A stretch of 64,000 bases of DNA from Alteromonadaceae bacterium M269 (GTDB lineage Bacteria; Pseudomonadota; Gammaproteobacteria; Enterobacterales; Alteromonadaceae), in NCBI GenBank assembly GCA_004353515.1, contig SMNZ01000008.1:108316-172315 (forward strand), read 5' to 3'. Below are positions 16,306 through 25,556 of this stretch, piece by piece. The translations under genes and the position numbers were made by a program. Within the stretch, counting starts at the first letter, position 1. The number at the start of each line of letters is the position of its first letter. The notes beneath the pieces are model-generated. The model saw nothing but the letters and a program-made list of their open reading frames with translations. It had not been told where the DNA came from and made no database searches.

Positions 16306-17095
16306 GTTTGTTCGCGTTAAATTAAAAAATTCCGCCTAAAACCTTTTTTCTATATTCAGACTAGCAACTGAATTTAAAACAAAAAAGTGTCTCAATTCGG
16401 CAACTCGCCCATGAAATAAAAATTAAAAACAAACATCTGAACGAATGCTTATTTCGATTAAATCATTTCACTCGAACTAGGCTCAAACAAGAAGCAAATT
16501 TATATTATGTAATGATTTCTAATACCTAACTTTGTCTCCCGCACCTAAAACTGGTGGTTTATCGCTCTATATAGAACATAAAAATAATTAAAAATTTTTT
16601 TAATTATCACAACTCAACTGCCAACTGTACCTTTATAGCAACACCTTTAAAAAGAGCGCAAAACAAAAACAAGCCATTGTTTTATATAAAGTTTAAACAC
16701 TTAAAAAATAAATCCCTATTTATTTAAAACAAATGATTCCGCTTTTTCTGTCTGCACAAGCATACTGTTTGTGACACTTTCTTTATAAAAATCCATATAA
16801 ATCAAAGGCCTGCATTATGGCCTGATGATTGCTATTTCCACGCAACTACCATTCGCAGCCAAATATATCGATATTGTTGCGTGTTTCTTAATAAGAAAAG
16901 CAGATAAAACAGGAATAAGCGTTTAAACAATATATAAAAACTCAAAACCTAAAAAGCTATTCGTTTTTATTTAGCTTTTTTTAAAAAAAGTTACATTAGG
17001 TATAAAAAAATAAAACATATATCTACCGTTCATATTTATTAATCTCATTGAATATCTCTTAATAAAAAGAAAACACAAGAAAGGGGGACTCTGCT
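16306..17095. promoter_or_regulatory. AT-rich divergent intergenic region with several palindromes
   Basis: This 790-bp region separates the minus-strand cluster from the plus-strand haem-protein operon and must hold both promoters. It is much more AT-rich than its neighbours and has no supported gene. Perfect AT-rich inverted repeats lie at 16584-16607 (ATAATTAAAAA / TTTTTAATTAT), 16706-16725 (AAATAAAT / ATTTATTT) and 16951-16980 (AAAAAGCTA / TAGCTTTTT). Two copies of GTTTAAAC occur at about 16691 and 16921. No convincing -35/-10 pair could be assigned. The palindromes could bind nucleoid proteins or a regulator, or be incidental to composition. Confidence 0.5.
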
Positions 17096-17098
17096 TTG
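17083..17098 (+). promoter_or_regulatory. Shine-Dalgarno that selects a TTG start
   Basis: A run of five G (AAGGGGGAC, G at 17083-17087) lies 8 nt before TTG at 17096. There is no ATG nearby in frame before the signal peptide, so TTG is the best start for the exported haem protein. Confidence 0.6.
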
Positions 17099-18361
17099 CC
17101 GTTATTCAACTCTTTAAGAATAAAGCTGAGGAAGCTGGAAAGGCCTAAAGCGCCCAAACAAAGCTACTCGACACTACTCGCTTTTGCAGCGACAACCCTC
17201 ATACTCAGTGCGACTGCTAGCGCAGGGCCACGGGAACAAGCCAAACGCATTCACGATCGCCTCGCAGGTGTTCCAGCGTCTGCCACTGTTCTGGATGAAA
17301 TGACAACCTTGATACAGGGTGGCGATGTTCGCACAGCTGCTTTTATGGCAATGGACACCCCAACGTTTTATAACGTCACTCTCAAAAACTGGGTTTCCCC
17401 TTGGACCAATGAAGAATCAGATATTTTTGTTCCTTTGAATGACTATACCGCTACGGTTATTGGTGTTGCTCGTGATGATGTCGACTTCCGACAAATATTA
17501 TCTGGAGACATTCTTTACGTAGGGAACAGTAACCTTGGGCTTCCACCCTACGCTAACAACAACAATGCACACTACGAAGCGCTTGAACAACAAAATATTG
17601 ATCTGCAAGCCAACTTGGTGGCAAGCACACAATCTTCAGTCACCGGCATGCCACCTCAAGCAACAGCAGGTGTGATGACAACACGAGCAGCCGCACGGTC
17701 ATTTTTTAAAGATGGTACTAATCGTGCGATGTTCCGTTTCACGCTGATTAACCATATGTGCACAGACCTGGAAGGTGTTAAAGACATCAGTCGCGTGCCT
17801 GATCGCATTAGACAAGATGTCAGTCGCAGCCCTGGTGGCGATAGCAGAATATTTATTAACTCTTGTGTTGGATGTCACTCCGGGATGGATCCTCTGGCGC
17901 AATCATTTGCCTACTACGAATATGAATACGACGTTGAATCAGATCCTGATGGCAATAATGGCTTTCTCGCCTACAACGACGCAGGTGAGCTAGATCCTGT
18001 TACCGGGTCACGTGTCACAGAAAAACATCGCATTAACGAAAACAATTTCCCATTCGGATTCGTTATCCAAGACGATAGCTGGGACAACTACTGGCGCGCA
18101 GGCCAAAACCAAAACTTAGGTTGGGATCAGAGCCTTAGTGGCAGTGGCTCCGGTGCTAAGAGCATGGGCCAAGAACTGGCTCATAGCCGAACCTTTGCTC
18201 AATGCCAGGTTACTAAAGTCTTCCAAAATGTCTGCCTGAGAGATCCACAAGATAGTGCCGACAGACAGCAGGTCGCACTGATGACAGATAACTTTAGCGC
18301 GAACAATTACCAGATCCGTTCGGTATTTGCCGATGCTGCTGATTACTGTAAGGGAGAGTAA
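17096..18361 (+). CDS. exported monohaem c-type cytochrome-like protein
   Basis: This 421-residue protein starts at TTG behind a strong Shine-Dalgarno. It has an N-terminal basic segment and a signal peptide (LLAFAATTLILSATASA, cleavage about residue 43). The only haem motif is CVGCH at 257-261 in the context NSCVGCHSGMDPLAQSFAYY, which resembles the C-terminal haem regions of planctomycete/myxobacterial exported cytochrome families (DUF1588/DUF1585-like). A preceding stretch RAAARSFFKDGTNRAMFRFT fits that comparison. Three other cysteine positions near residues 222, 370 and 380 may form disulfides. It is followed after 2 nt by the LamG-cytochrome gene. Redox partner and substrate are not apparent. 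Confidence 0.65.
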   Translation: MPLFNSLRIKLRKLERPKAPKQSYSTLLAFAATTLILSATASAGPREQAKRIHDRLAGVPASATVLDEMTTLIQGGDVRTAAFMAMDTPTFYNVTLKNWVSPWTNEESDIFVPLNDYTATVIGVARDDVDFRQILSGDILYVGNSNLGLPPYANNNNAHYEALEQQNIDLQANLVASTQSSVTGMPPQATAGVMTTRAAARSFFKDGTNRAMFRFTLINHMCTDLEGVKDISRVPDRIRQDVSRSPGGDSRIFINSCVGCHSGMDPLAQSFAYYEYEYDVESDPDGNNGFLAYNDAGELDPVTGSRVTEKHRINENNFPFGFVIQDDSWDNYWRAGQNQNLGWDQSLSGSGSGAKSMGQELAHSRTFAQCQVTKVFQNVCLRDPQDSADRQQVALMTDNFSANNYQIRSVFADAADYCKGE

Positions 18362-18363
18362 AA

Positions 18364-20820
18364 ATGACTAATCCTTTAAAAATAATCAGCTTATCAGCAT
18401 TTTCACTATTACTGCTTGCAGCTTGTGGTGGCAGCACAACAGAAGTTACTGAAACGCCCTTACCACCGCCCTCATCGAGTGCTCCGGTAACCTATTCTGG
18501 ACCACCGGCTTCTACTGCCGATATTCAGCAGTTTAGATTAGCGCTATGGGACAATATATCACCAACTGATCGTTGCGGCAGTTGCCACATACAAGGCGGT
18601 CAATCACCAACCTTTGCGAGAAATGACGATATTAATCTCGCCTATGCAGAAGCCAATACAGTCGTTAATTTAGATAACCCCAGCGATTCGCGTATGGTGA
18701 CCTTTGTTGGAGAGGGACATAACTGTTGGCTCGCAAGCAACGATGCCTGTGCAGACATTATGACAACCTGGATTACCAATTGGGCAGGCGTAGCACAGGA
18801 AGCCACGGATATTCCACTTGAGGCCCCACAAGCAAGACAACCTGGAGCCAACAAGAACTTCCCAGCTGATCCGAGCTTATTTGCAGGATCTGTCTACCCG
18901 ATACTCACAACTTATTGTGCTGACTGTCACACCAACTCAGCAGCGATTCCAATTTCACCATTCTTCGCGTCTGATGATTTGGACGAAGCTTATCAGGCGT
19001 CGCGTTCACGTATTAATTTGGATATTCCGGCAGATTCTCGATTTGTTGGTCGTGTCAGAGACGAATTCCATAACTGCTGGACAGATTGTGGTGCCAATGC
19101 AATGCAGCTGATTGAGGCTATTCAGTCTATGTCAGATGCCATCCCTCTAACTGAGCTTGACCCTAGTTTGGTAGCCAGTAACGCGTTAACGCTTTTTGAT
19201 GGGACGCTAGCAACAGGTGGTGGTCGTTTCGAACAGAATGTCATTGCGAAATGGGAATTCAAAACCGGTTCAGGCAATACTGCATTTGATACCAGCGGTG
19301 TCGAACCAGCTTTAGACTTAACCTTTAGTGGCAACGTCGGCTGGGTAGGCGGATTTGGTATTCAACTGGTTAACGGTAAAGCTCAAGGCTCAACAACTAA
19401 CAGTCGTAAAATCCACGACTTAATCACCGCAACCAGTGAATTCTCAATTGAAGCTTGGGTAGCACCCGCTAATGTTACACAGGAAGGTCCTGCACGTATC
19501 GTCAGTTACTCTGGAGGCCCAACACAACGTAACTTCACTCTTGGACAAACGTTGTATAGTTATGATGCATTGCTTAGAACGAGTAATACAGACGCCAATG
19601 GCGAACTAGCTCTGACAACATCGGATGCCGACGAAGACTTACAAGCAGCCTTACAACATGTAGTTGTTAACTACGATCCAATTAATGGCAGACGCATATT
19701 CGTTAACGGTGTGTTTACTGATGATGCCGACGAAATTGAAGGCGGCTTGCTCAACGAATGGGATCCTAGTTATGCCTTCGTTTTAGGTAACGAAGTATCC
19801 AGTGATATTCCTTGGGCCGGGACGATTCGACTTGTGGCTATTCACAACCGGACTTTAAGCCAGGAACAAATTGTTCAGAACTTCGAGGTTGGCGTAGGTG
19901 AACGCTTCTTCTTACTCTTCGGTATAGAAGCGCAAACCAATATCCCACAGAGCTATGTTGTATTTGAGGCAAGTCAGTTTGATTCATTTAGCTATCTATT
20001 TAGCGAACCTAGATTCGTCTCCTTGGACAGTAACGCAACGATTTCGTCTGTTCCGATACAAGGAATGCGTATTGGTATCAATGGTCGAGAAGCAAACTCT
20101 GGACAAGCTTACGCTAATATTGATGCGACAGTCAGTTCAGCGGATTACCAAGCAGGGTTTGGGCAGCCATTATCTCGCTTAGGCACCTTGGTCGCTCTTG
20201 AACAAGGGCCACAAGCTGATGAGTTCTTCTTAACATTTGAAAGGCTTGGTGATTTCACGAATGTGGTGATCGAAGCAGAACCACCAGCACCCTCTGCTCC
20301 AGTAGATTTAGAACCACAATCAGATATCGGTCTTCGCAATTTCGCTGAAATTAATGCCAGTATGTCGGCCTTAACAGATGTGCCATTGACCACACCACAG
20401 ATACAAGACGACTTTACAACACTGCAACAACAGCTGCCGTCGGTGACTAATATTGATGGCTTCTTATCTGCTAACCAAATGGCAGTTACTCAGCTCGCGA
20501 TTAGCTATTGCGACAGATTGGTAGAGACACCGTCAATCAGAGATTCCTATTTTACTGGATTTGATTTTACGCGACCTGCCAATCAAGCATTTGATACCAA
20601 CAGCAGAACTTTGATCACAACCCCTATTCTCGATCGCATGATAGGAACAGGTGTTGCGACTCAACCAGACAGAACCGCGGTAGAAGCAGAGTTGAATAAC
20701 CTTATCGATAGGCTCACGACTTGTGGAGCAGGAAGTACCTGTGACGTTCAACATACGCGTAACGTCGCAAAAGCCAGTTGTGCCGCTGCATTAGGCAGTG
20801 CAGCAATGTTGATTCAGTAG
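18364..20820 (+). CDS. LamG-domain dihaem lipoprotein
   Basis: This 818-residue protein has a lipobox LLAAC (Cys21), so it is an anchored lipoprotein. Two tandem haem modules follow: CGSCH (71-75) and CADCH (185-189). Each is followed by the same pattern LAYAEANTVVNLDNPSDSR / EAYQASRSRINLDIPADSR and HNCW, showing internal duplication. Residues about 290-510 form a LamG/concanavalin-like domain (FSIEAWVAPANVTQEGPARI, LVAIHNRTLSQEQI) of the kind that binds glycans. The C-terminal third is unassigned and has paired cysteines. It probably places haem next to a surface polysaccharide. It is co-transcribed with the monohaem gene (2-nt gap) and with the Tat protein (9-nt gap). Confidence 0.72.
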   Translation: MTNPLKIISLSAFSLLLLAACGGSTTEVTETPLPPPSSSAPVTYSGPPASTADIQQFRLALWDNISPTDRCGSCHIQGGQSPTFARNDDINLAYAEANTVVNLDNPSDSRMVTFVGEGHNCWLASNDACADIMTTWITNWAGVAQEATDIPLEAPQARQPGANKNFPADPSLFAGSVYPILTTYCADCHTNSAAIPISPFFASDDLDEAYQASRSRINLDIPADSRFVGRVRDEFHNCWTDCGANAMQLIEAIQSMSDAIPLTELDPSLVASNALTLFDGTLATGGGRFEQNVIAKWEFKTGSGNTAFDTSGVEPALDLTFSGNVGWVGGFGIQLVNGKAQGSTTNSRKIHDLITATSEFSIEAWVAPANVTQEGPARIVSYSGGPTQRNFTLGQTLYSYDALLRTSNTDANGELALTTSDADEDLQAALQHVVVNYDPINGRRIFVNGVFTDDADEIEGGLLNEWDPSYAFVLGNEVSSDIPWAGTIRLVAIHNRTLSQEQIVQNFEVGVGERFFLLFGIEAQTNIPQSYVVFEASQFDSFSYLFSEPRFVSLDSNATISSVPIQGMRIGINGREANSGQAYANIDATVSSADYQAGFGQPLSRLGTLVALEQGPQADEFFLTFERLGDFTNVVIEAEPPAPSAPVDLEPQSDIGLRNFAEINASMSALTDVPLTTPQIQDDFTTLQQQLPSVTNIDGFLSANQMAVTQLAISYCDRLVETPSIRDSYFTGFDFTRPANQAFDTNSRTLITTPILDRMIGTGVATQPDRTAVEAELNNLIDRLTTCGAGSTCDVQHTRNVAKASCAAALGSAAMLIQ

Positions 20821-20829
20821 GAGAAAATC

Positions 20830-22425
20830 ATGGCTAGAAAAAACCAAACTTTATCCGTCGATGCTCCTCTGCTTCACGATGATCATGCGAAACCAGTCAC
20901 TAGACGTGATTTTATTGCTCAAGGCTTTGCAGCCGGTGCGGGCATGTTATGCGGGGGCTCAATACTCAGCTTATTTGCTAACCCGAAAAAAGCACATGCA
21001 CAGCTCTCCGGGGACTTAGAAGCACTAAAATCAGCTTGCGGAATAGCGACCCAAGGTGCAGGTAAAATTCCATTTATCTGCATCGATTTAGCTGGCGGAG
21101 CTAACATTGCTGGCTCCAACGTGCTCGTTGGTGGCCGTGGTGGACAGTTAGACTTCCTCTCAACAGCAGGCTATAGCCGATTGGGCTTACCTGGTGATAT
21201 GGTGCCATCCATTGCTAACCCAGCAACCGGACTCAGTGACTTTATCAATAACGAACTCGGCTTAGCGTTTCACAGTGACAGTGGTTTCTTACGCGGCATG
21301 CTGGAAAAAGTCTCTGTCGGTAACCGCGTTAATATCAACGGTGCTGTTATACCTGCGCGTTCTGAAAACGACACTGGGAATAACCCGCATAATCCTATGT
21401 ATGGTATTAATCGCGTAGGGGCAGATGGCTCGTTACTCACGTTAATCGGCTCAAGGAATTCAGACTCTGGTGGTAATTCTATGGCACCAGTGATGATGAT
21501 TGATCCAACAACACGTCCGACTAAAGTTGATCGTCCCTCTGATGTCACAGGATTGGTAGACACCGGCGACTTGGTCGGCTTATTAAGCCAGCAAGATTCA
21601 GTCGCGGTTATGGAGTCTATTCAACGTATTAGTGATATGAAACTAGGCCGAGTTAACACACAAATTACAACTGACGAAGTCGTTAAAGACCTAGTTCGCT
21701 GTGGTTATGTGCAGAGTGCAGATATTACCGACCGGTTTGGCGATCCTTCATCACTCGATCCTGTTGCAGATGCCGATATAGTCGGCCCTGACGGGATATT
21801 CACTCAAGAAGAGTTTGACTCTGACAGGGAGTTCCAAAAAACCGCCTCCGTGATGAAGTTAGTTATCAACGGCTTTGCAGGTGCTGGGACCATTACCATG
21901 GGTGGCTATGACTACCACACTGGTAATCGTTCAACCGGTGAGGTCCGGGATCTACGTGCAGGTCGTTGCATGGGAGCTTGTTTGGAATACGCAGCGCGTA
22001 TTGGTGTTCCACTGATGCTTTACGTTTGCAGTGATGGTGCGGTGTTCAGTAACGGGACTATTGATGATTCTGCCGATGGTCGCGGTAAAGGCGTTTGGAC
22101 AGGCGATAACTCTTCAACTGCAGCATCATTCTTTATGGTTTACAACCCAGGCGGTACACCACAAATTATTGGTGCAACACCTGAGCAACAGGCTAACCAC
22201 CAGCAACTCGGTTTTATGCGTAGAGAAGGTGCAGTAGAAACCGCTGGCACTCCTGCGGCTAACAACGTGAACTTGTTAGTTGAGACCGTAATCCTGAACT
22301 ATATGGCGCTACATGGTGAGCAAGGCCAATTCGCGAACCTATTCCCGCAACATGGTTTAGGCAACAGCGTGCTAAGAGACAGCTTGACGGCCTTCGAGCC
22401 AATAGTGAGCGGTACTATCGGTTAA
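20830..22425 (+). CDS. Tat-exported DUF1501-like protein
   Basis: This 531-residue protein has a twin-arginine signal (VTRRDFIAQGFAAGAGML, Arg25-Arg26, cleavage near AHA-QL at about 58). The mature part starts with IPFICIDLAGGANIAGSN and later has GGYDYHTGNRSTGEVRDLRA, which parallel the LLxGGxD and DTHxNQ-like regions of DUF1501 proteins, a family related to alkaline phosphatase/sulfatase folds. DUF1501 proteins are regularly encoded beside exported planctomycete-type cytochromes, as here. Tat export implies folding, possibly with cofactor, in the cytoplasm. The family assignment is by motif resemblance and function is unknown. Confidence 0.6.
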   Translation: MARKNQTLSVDAPLLHDDHAKPVTRRDFIAQGFAAGAGMLCGGSILSLFANPKKAHAQLSGDLEALKSACGIATQGAGKIPFICIDLAGGANIAGSNVLVGGRGGQLDFLSTAGYSRLGLPGDMVPSIANPATGLSDFINNELGLAFHSDSGFLRGMLEKVSVGNRVNINGAVIPARSENDTGNNPHNPMYGINRVGADGSLLTLIGSRNSDSGGNSMAPVMMIDPTTRPTKVDRPSDVTGLVDTGDLVGLLSQQDSVAVMESIQRISDMKLGRVNTQITTDEVVKDLVRCGYVQSADITDRFGDPSSLDPVADADIVGPDGIFTQEEFDSDREFQKTASVMKLVINGFAGAGTITMGGYDYHTGNRSTGEVRDLRAGRCMGACLEYAARIGVPLMLYVCSDGAVFSNGTIDDSADGRGKGVWTGDNSSTAASFFMVYNPGGTPQIIGATPEQQANHQQLGFMRREGAVETAGTPAANNVNLLVETVILNYMALHGEQGQFANLFPQHGLGNSVLRDSLTAFEPIVSGTIG

Positions 22426-22459
22426 GGGTTAAAGACTAAACCGGCCAATCAATTTTCCA

Positions 22460-22487
22460 CAAGCGCTTCAACGAACTGAAGCGCTTG
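22460..22487. terminator. 11-bp hairpin between convergent genes
   Basis: CAAGCGCTTCA and TGAAGCGCTTG form a perfect 11-bp stem with the 6-nt loop ACGAAC. It lies between the stop of the Tat gene and the stop of a convergent small gene, where a bidirectional terminator is expected. There is no T-run on either side, so termination may need Rho or be weak. Confidence 0.55.
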
Positions 22488-22496
22488 CTCTGTGTA

Positions 22497-22805
22497 TTAA
22501 TTCTCTTTGCGCAGTTCTTTTTGTGCAACTTCCAGCATCACCAAAACCTGACATGGTGGAAATTGTTCCAATAGTGATGAAGAGCGAAAGCTACTCCACT
22601 CTGCAACTGGGTCGAATTCATTTTGCTTTTTAAAATTAAGCGCCTTAATCCCGACTAAACATTCACCTTGCATCTTAGCTTCTGCAACTTGTTGTTTGGA
22701 AAGAGCACCTTCTGCATGGCGTTTAGCGATATCTTGGTAAGTGAATTCATTGCTGTGTGCTGTGGAAGCAACTAGCATCATGAGTGAAAAAGCTATGAGT
22801 TTCAT
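22497..22805 (-). CDS. small exported protein of unknown function
   Basis: This 102-residue protein has a clear signal peptide (MKLIAFSLMMLVASTAHSNE, cleavage near AHS-NE). The mature part is about 83 residues with two cysteines (in GECLVG and PPCQVL), consistent with one disulfide. A strong Shine-Dalgarno AAAGGAC precedes the ATG. I recognise no family. It is monocistronic, between the convergent haem operon and the upstream chemoreceptor gene. It is transcribed in the same direction as the receptor, with a gap of 75 nt, so weak co-expression is possible. Confidence 0.6.
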   Translation of the reverse strand: MKLIAFSLMMLVASTAHSNEFTYQDIAKRHAEGALSKQQVAEAKMQGECLVGIKALNFKKQNEFDPVAEWSSFRSSSLLEQFPPCQVLVMLEVAQKELRKEN

Positions 22806-22880
22806 AATCGTCCTTTTAATGTTGGCTTAACATGCTAAGCCTCTCCTGCACCCAATAACGGAATCAGAGGTAAACGTAAG

Positions 22881-24512
22881 CTACCTCGATACTTTAAATT
22901 GCTGCATAGATTGGTTTAGCTCTTGACTCTGAATCAATAAATCAGCATTTTGCTGTTGCATCTTGACGGTATTGTCAGATGCTTCATTCGATAAAACAGA
23001 AATTGTTTGGATACGCTGATCGACACCTTCACTGGCTTGAGCTTGTGCCATAGTACTGTCAGCCATATCGGTGTTCATTTGGGATATTTCGTCCATCAAG
23101 GTACGGATTTGAGCAATCTCAGTGGTAACTGATTCTGCTTTGGTCACACTACTTTCGATCATCTGTGCATTGCTTTGGATAGCATTAACGACAAGCCCTG
23201 TACCCTTTTGCAGCTTTTCAATAGTAGATTGAATCTCAGTCGTTGATACTGTCGTGCGTTCCGCCAATGTTCTGACTTCATCTGCTACCACAGCAAAACC
23301 TCGGCCTTGTTCCCCTGCTCTCGCAGCTTCTATTGCCGCATTTAATGCCAGCAGATTAGTTTGTTCTGCTATGCCGCGAATTACCTCTAATATACTGTCG
23401 ATGTTGTCCGTATCTTGTTTTAGTTGATTAACCATATCTGTGGTCTTGTCAGCGGATGTCGATAGCCCATCAATATCTTCTGCCATAGCCCTAACGAGAT
23501 TATCACCACGGTCAGCGACCGTATTCGCTTCATTAACGCGTTCTTTTGTACTGTCAGCATTTTTTGCAACCAGCTGTATCGCTTGGTTCATTTCAGAGAT
23601 AGCTTGCGCAACTTGTGTAACTTCTTTGGATTGAGTACCAATGCTCTGACTAATGGCATCCGTTTGTTGACTAAATTCGTGGTTTGAGTTTTCTATACTT
23701 CTTGCGGCATCAAGCCCTTGAATCACTGAAACTTCGATTTTCTTCATCATCTCGTTAAAGCGCTCCGAAATGATGCCCACTTCGCAGTTAGACTCAAAAT
23801 CAACGCGTCCACTCAAGTCAGAATCGCGCTCAACATTCTCGATCGTCTCGCGCAGGCTATTAAGAGGATTAACAATACTCTTAAACACTCGCCAAGCGAC
23901 TAAAATAGCGATGATAAAGGTCACTGCTAAAACAATGAAGGTATTGGTATTGGTGTTAGTAATGGATTGCTTTGAACTACTGTAGAAACCATTGCCTTTA
24001 TTTTCCGCATATAAAACGATTTCATAAAAGCGTTCTGATAATTCTTTTTCTTGCTCTAGAAAAGTCGCGTGCACATTAAGATCAAGCTCACTGTTACCCA
24101 ATAAGCGACCTGTAACTCCTGCCCACTCTTCAAATAAGTCCGTTGAGGTTCTGGCTAATAACTTACCTTCATCACCTAAAATTCTGTCATTCACTACGGC
24201 GAGATGTTCTCTCGTTATACCCTGCGCCTCGGTGACCTGACGAATGGCTTCAGCTCTTTTAGAAGAAGGCGTGTTTGGGTTAATTGCGTCTCTAACATAG
24301 AGACCGATCTTGAGTACATCTGCATACGCTAATGCCGATGCTCTGGTGACTGTGAGTGGGTGGCGGTGCATCTTATCCACGATATCGCCCAATTTGCCTA
24401 TGGAAACAAACTGGATAGACGACATCACTAACATCAGCACAATAATGATAGCAAAAGCACCTATCAATCGTTGCTTAATAGTAATGTTGCGGACAAGCTC
24501 GTGCATACTCAA
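22881..24512 (-). CDS. methyl-accepting chemotaxis protein
   Basis: This 543-residue transmembrane chemoreceptor has TM1 (about 18-36), a periplasmic ligand domain of about 150 residues with four-helix-bundle character (4HB_MCP-like), TM2 (about 191-212), HAMP (about 209-262) and a cytoplasmic signalling domain. The highly conserved hairpin tip is intact (about 376-420: [38 protein letters not shown]). It signals through CheA/CheW to flagella or pili. No CheW-binding pentapeptide for methyltransferase tethering is present at the C-terminus. It is an orphan receptor with no che genes nearby. A sigma-28-like promoter lies 164 nt upstream. Confidence 0.95.
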   Translation of the reverse strand: MSMHELVRNITIKQRLIGAFAIIIVLMLVMSSIQFVSIGKLGDIVDKMHRHPLTVTRASALAYADVLKIGLYVRDAINPNTPSSKRAEAIRQVTEAQGITREHLAVVNDRILGDEGKLLARTSTDLFEEWAGVTGRLLGNSELDLNVHATFLEQEKELSERFYEIVLYAENKGNGFYSSSKQSITNTNTNTFIVLAVTFIIAILVAWRVFKSIVNPLNSLRETIENVERDSDLSGRVDFESNCEVGIISERFNEMMKKIEVSVIQGLDAARSIENSNHEFSQQTDAISQSIGTQSKEVTQVAQAISEMNQAIQLVAKNADSTKERVNEANTVADRGDNLVRAMAEDIDGLSTSADKTTDMVNQLKQDTDNIDSILEVIRGIAEQTNLLALNAAIEAARAGEQGRGFAVVADEVRTLAERTTVSTTEIQSTIEKLQKGTGLVVNAIQSNAQMIESSVTKAESVTTEIAQIRTLMDEISQMNTDMADSTMAQAQASEGVDQRIQTISVLSNEASDNTVKMQQQNADLLIQSQELNQSMQQFKVSR

Positions 24513-24628
24513 ATCCTTAAATTAGCGCGTAATTCAGATTACATTGTGAGCAGTTTTTTGGCAAAGACCATTAATCTACCCAATTCGTGCATCTAACGAA
24601 TATCATAGTACAGTAAGCGCACAGCATT

Positions 24629-24650
24629 ATGGATCCCTCTCAGGATCCAT
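24629..24650. repeat. perfect 8-bp inverted repeat in the chemoreceptor leader
   Basis: ATGGATCC and GGATCCAT enclose the 6-nt loop CTCTCA. It would form a hairpin in the 5' untranslated region of the chemoreceptor mRNA if transcription starts at the sigma-28-like site. No T-run follows. Confidence 0.4.
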
Positions 24651-24675
24651 ACACTGGTGACACTACACTTTACGT

Positions 24676-24702
24676 ATATCGGCGATATAAAAAAACTTTT
24701 TA
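24676..24702 (-). promoter_or_regulatory. possible sigma-28 (FliA) promoter for the chemoreceptor gene
   Basis: On the minus strand TAAAAAGT is followed after 11 nt by GCCGATAT. This compares with the FliA consensus TAAAGTTT-N11-GCCGATAA, matching 7 of 8 in the -10 box and about 5 of 8 in the -35 box. Chemoreceptor genes are usual FliA targets. The same bases also contain a GATATAAAAA / TTTTTATATC palindrome (24684-24706), so a role as an msrA terminator is the alternative reading. Confidence 0.45.
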
Positions 24703-24754
24703 TATCTTATTGCTATAGATGTCACTGAGCTCGGCGTCAATATAATGTAACGTT

Positions 24755-25294
24755 TTATTTTTTAAGCTTGCTCGCGAACTTTTGCTTAAACTTTAATAAT
24801 TTAGGTGCGACAACCATGTTGCAGTATTGATTCTGAGGGTTTTGCGTAAAGTAATCCTGATGCATGTCTTCTGCTTGAGAGTAATTACTAAGTTCAACAA
24901 CCTCTGTCACTACTGGGTCAGGCCATATTTCAGTTTCTTCGATCTCTTTGATGATGGCTAACGCTTCTGCCTTTTGATCTTCATCATGATAGAAGATAGC
25001 GCTTCGGTATTGTGTTCCAACATCATTACCCTGACGGTTTAATTGCGTTGGATTATGCAATGAGAAAAATATCTCAAGTAGATCTCGGTAGCTGAGTTGG
25101 TCAGCATCAAAATTCACCTGCACCACTTCAGCATGACCTGTGTTACCCGTGCAGACTTCTTTATAAGTTGGGTTAAGTGTTTCCCCACCTGCATAACCTG
25201 AGTACGCCTTTTCTACGCCCTGCACGGAGTTAAGTGCAGACTCTATACACCAGAAGCATCCTCCAGCTAGTGTTGCTTGTTGAATATTTGCCAT
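24755..25294 (-). CDS. msrA: peptide-methionine (S)-S-oxide reductase MsrA
   Basis: This 179-residue enzyme reduces methionine-S-sulfoxide in proteins using thioredoxin. The catalytic motif GGCFWCIES is intact (Cys13 as nucleophile), followed by SGYAGGETLNPTYKEVCTGNTG, HAEVVQVNFD and the Asn/Tyr/Gln pattern QYRSAIFYHD. The C-terminal NQYCNMVVAP supplies a possible resolving cysteine. The ATG at 25294 is preferred to an upstream in-frame ATG at 25336 because the family normally begins just before this motif and the extra 14 residues are not family-like. It is cytoplasmic and monocistronic. Confidence 0.95.
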   Translation of the reverse strand: MANIQQATLAGGCFWCIESALNSVQGVEKAYSGYAGGETLNPTYKEVCTGNTGHAEVVQVNFDADQLSYRDLLEIFFSLHNPTQLNRQGNDVGTQYRSAIFYHDEDQKAEALAIIKEIEETEIWPDPVVTEVVELSNYSQAEDMHQDYFTQNPQNQYCNMVVAPKLLKFKQKFASKLKK

Positions 25295-25556
25295 GTTGAA
25301 TCCCGTAAAAGTAAACTTTGTTGATATTGCAGACATTGTACTTAGAAATAAACTTTCAAGATCTCATCTATTAGTTTTTTCGATGTCGTTGAAATCGTTA
25401 TGTAACGCAAGCTTAACGGATAATTAGAAAGCTCTGAAAGACATTTCTAAGCTCGGCTGTTAACATCTGCAAAAATTAACACTCTATTAACTTGCGTATG
25501 ACCAAATATCCATTTGGCGTAGCAACATTAAAATAAGAATATCCAAAGGTGATTGA

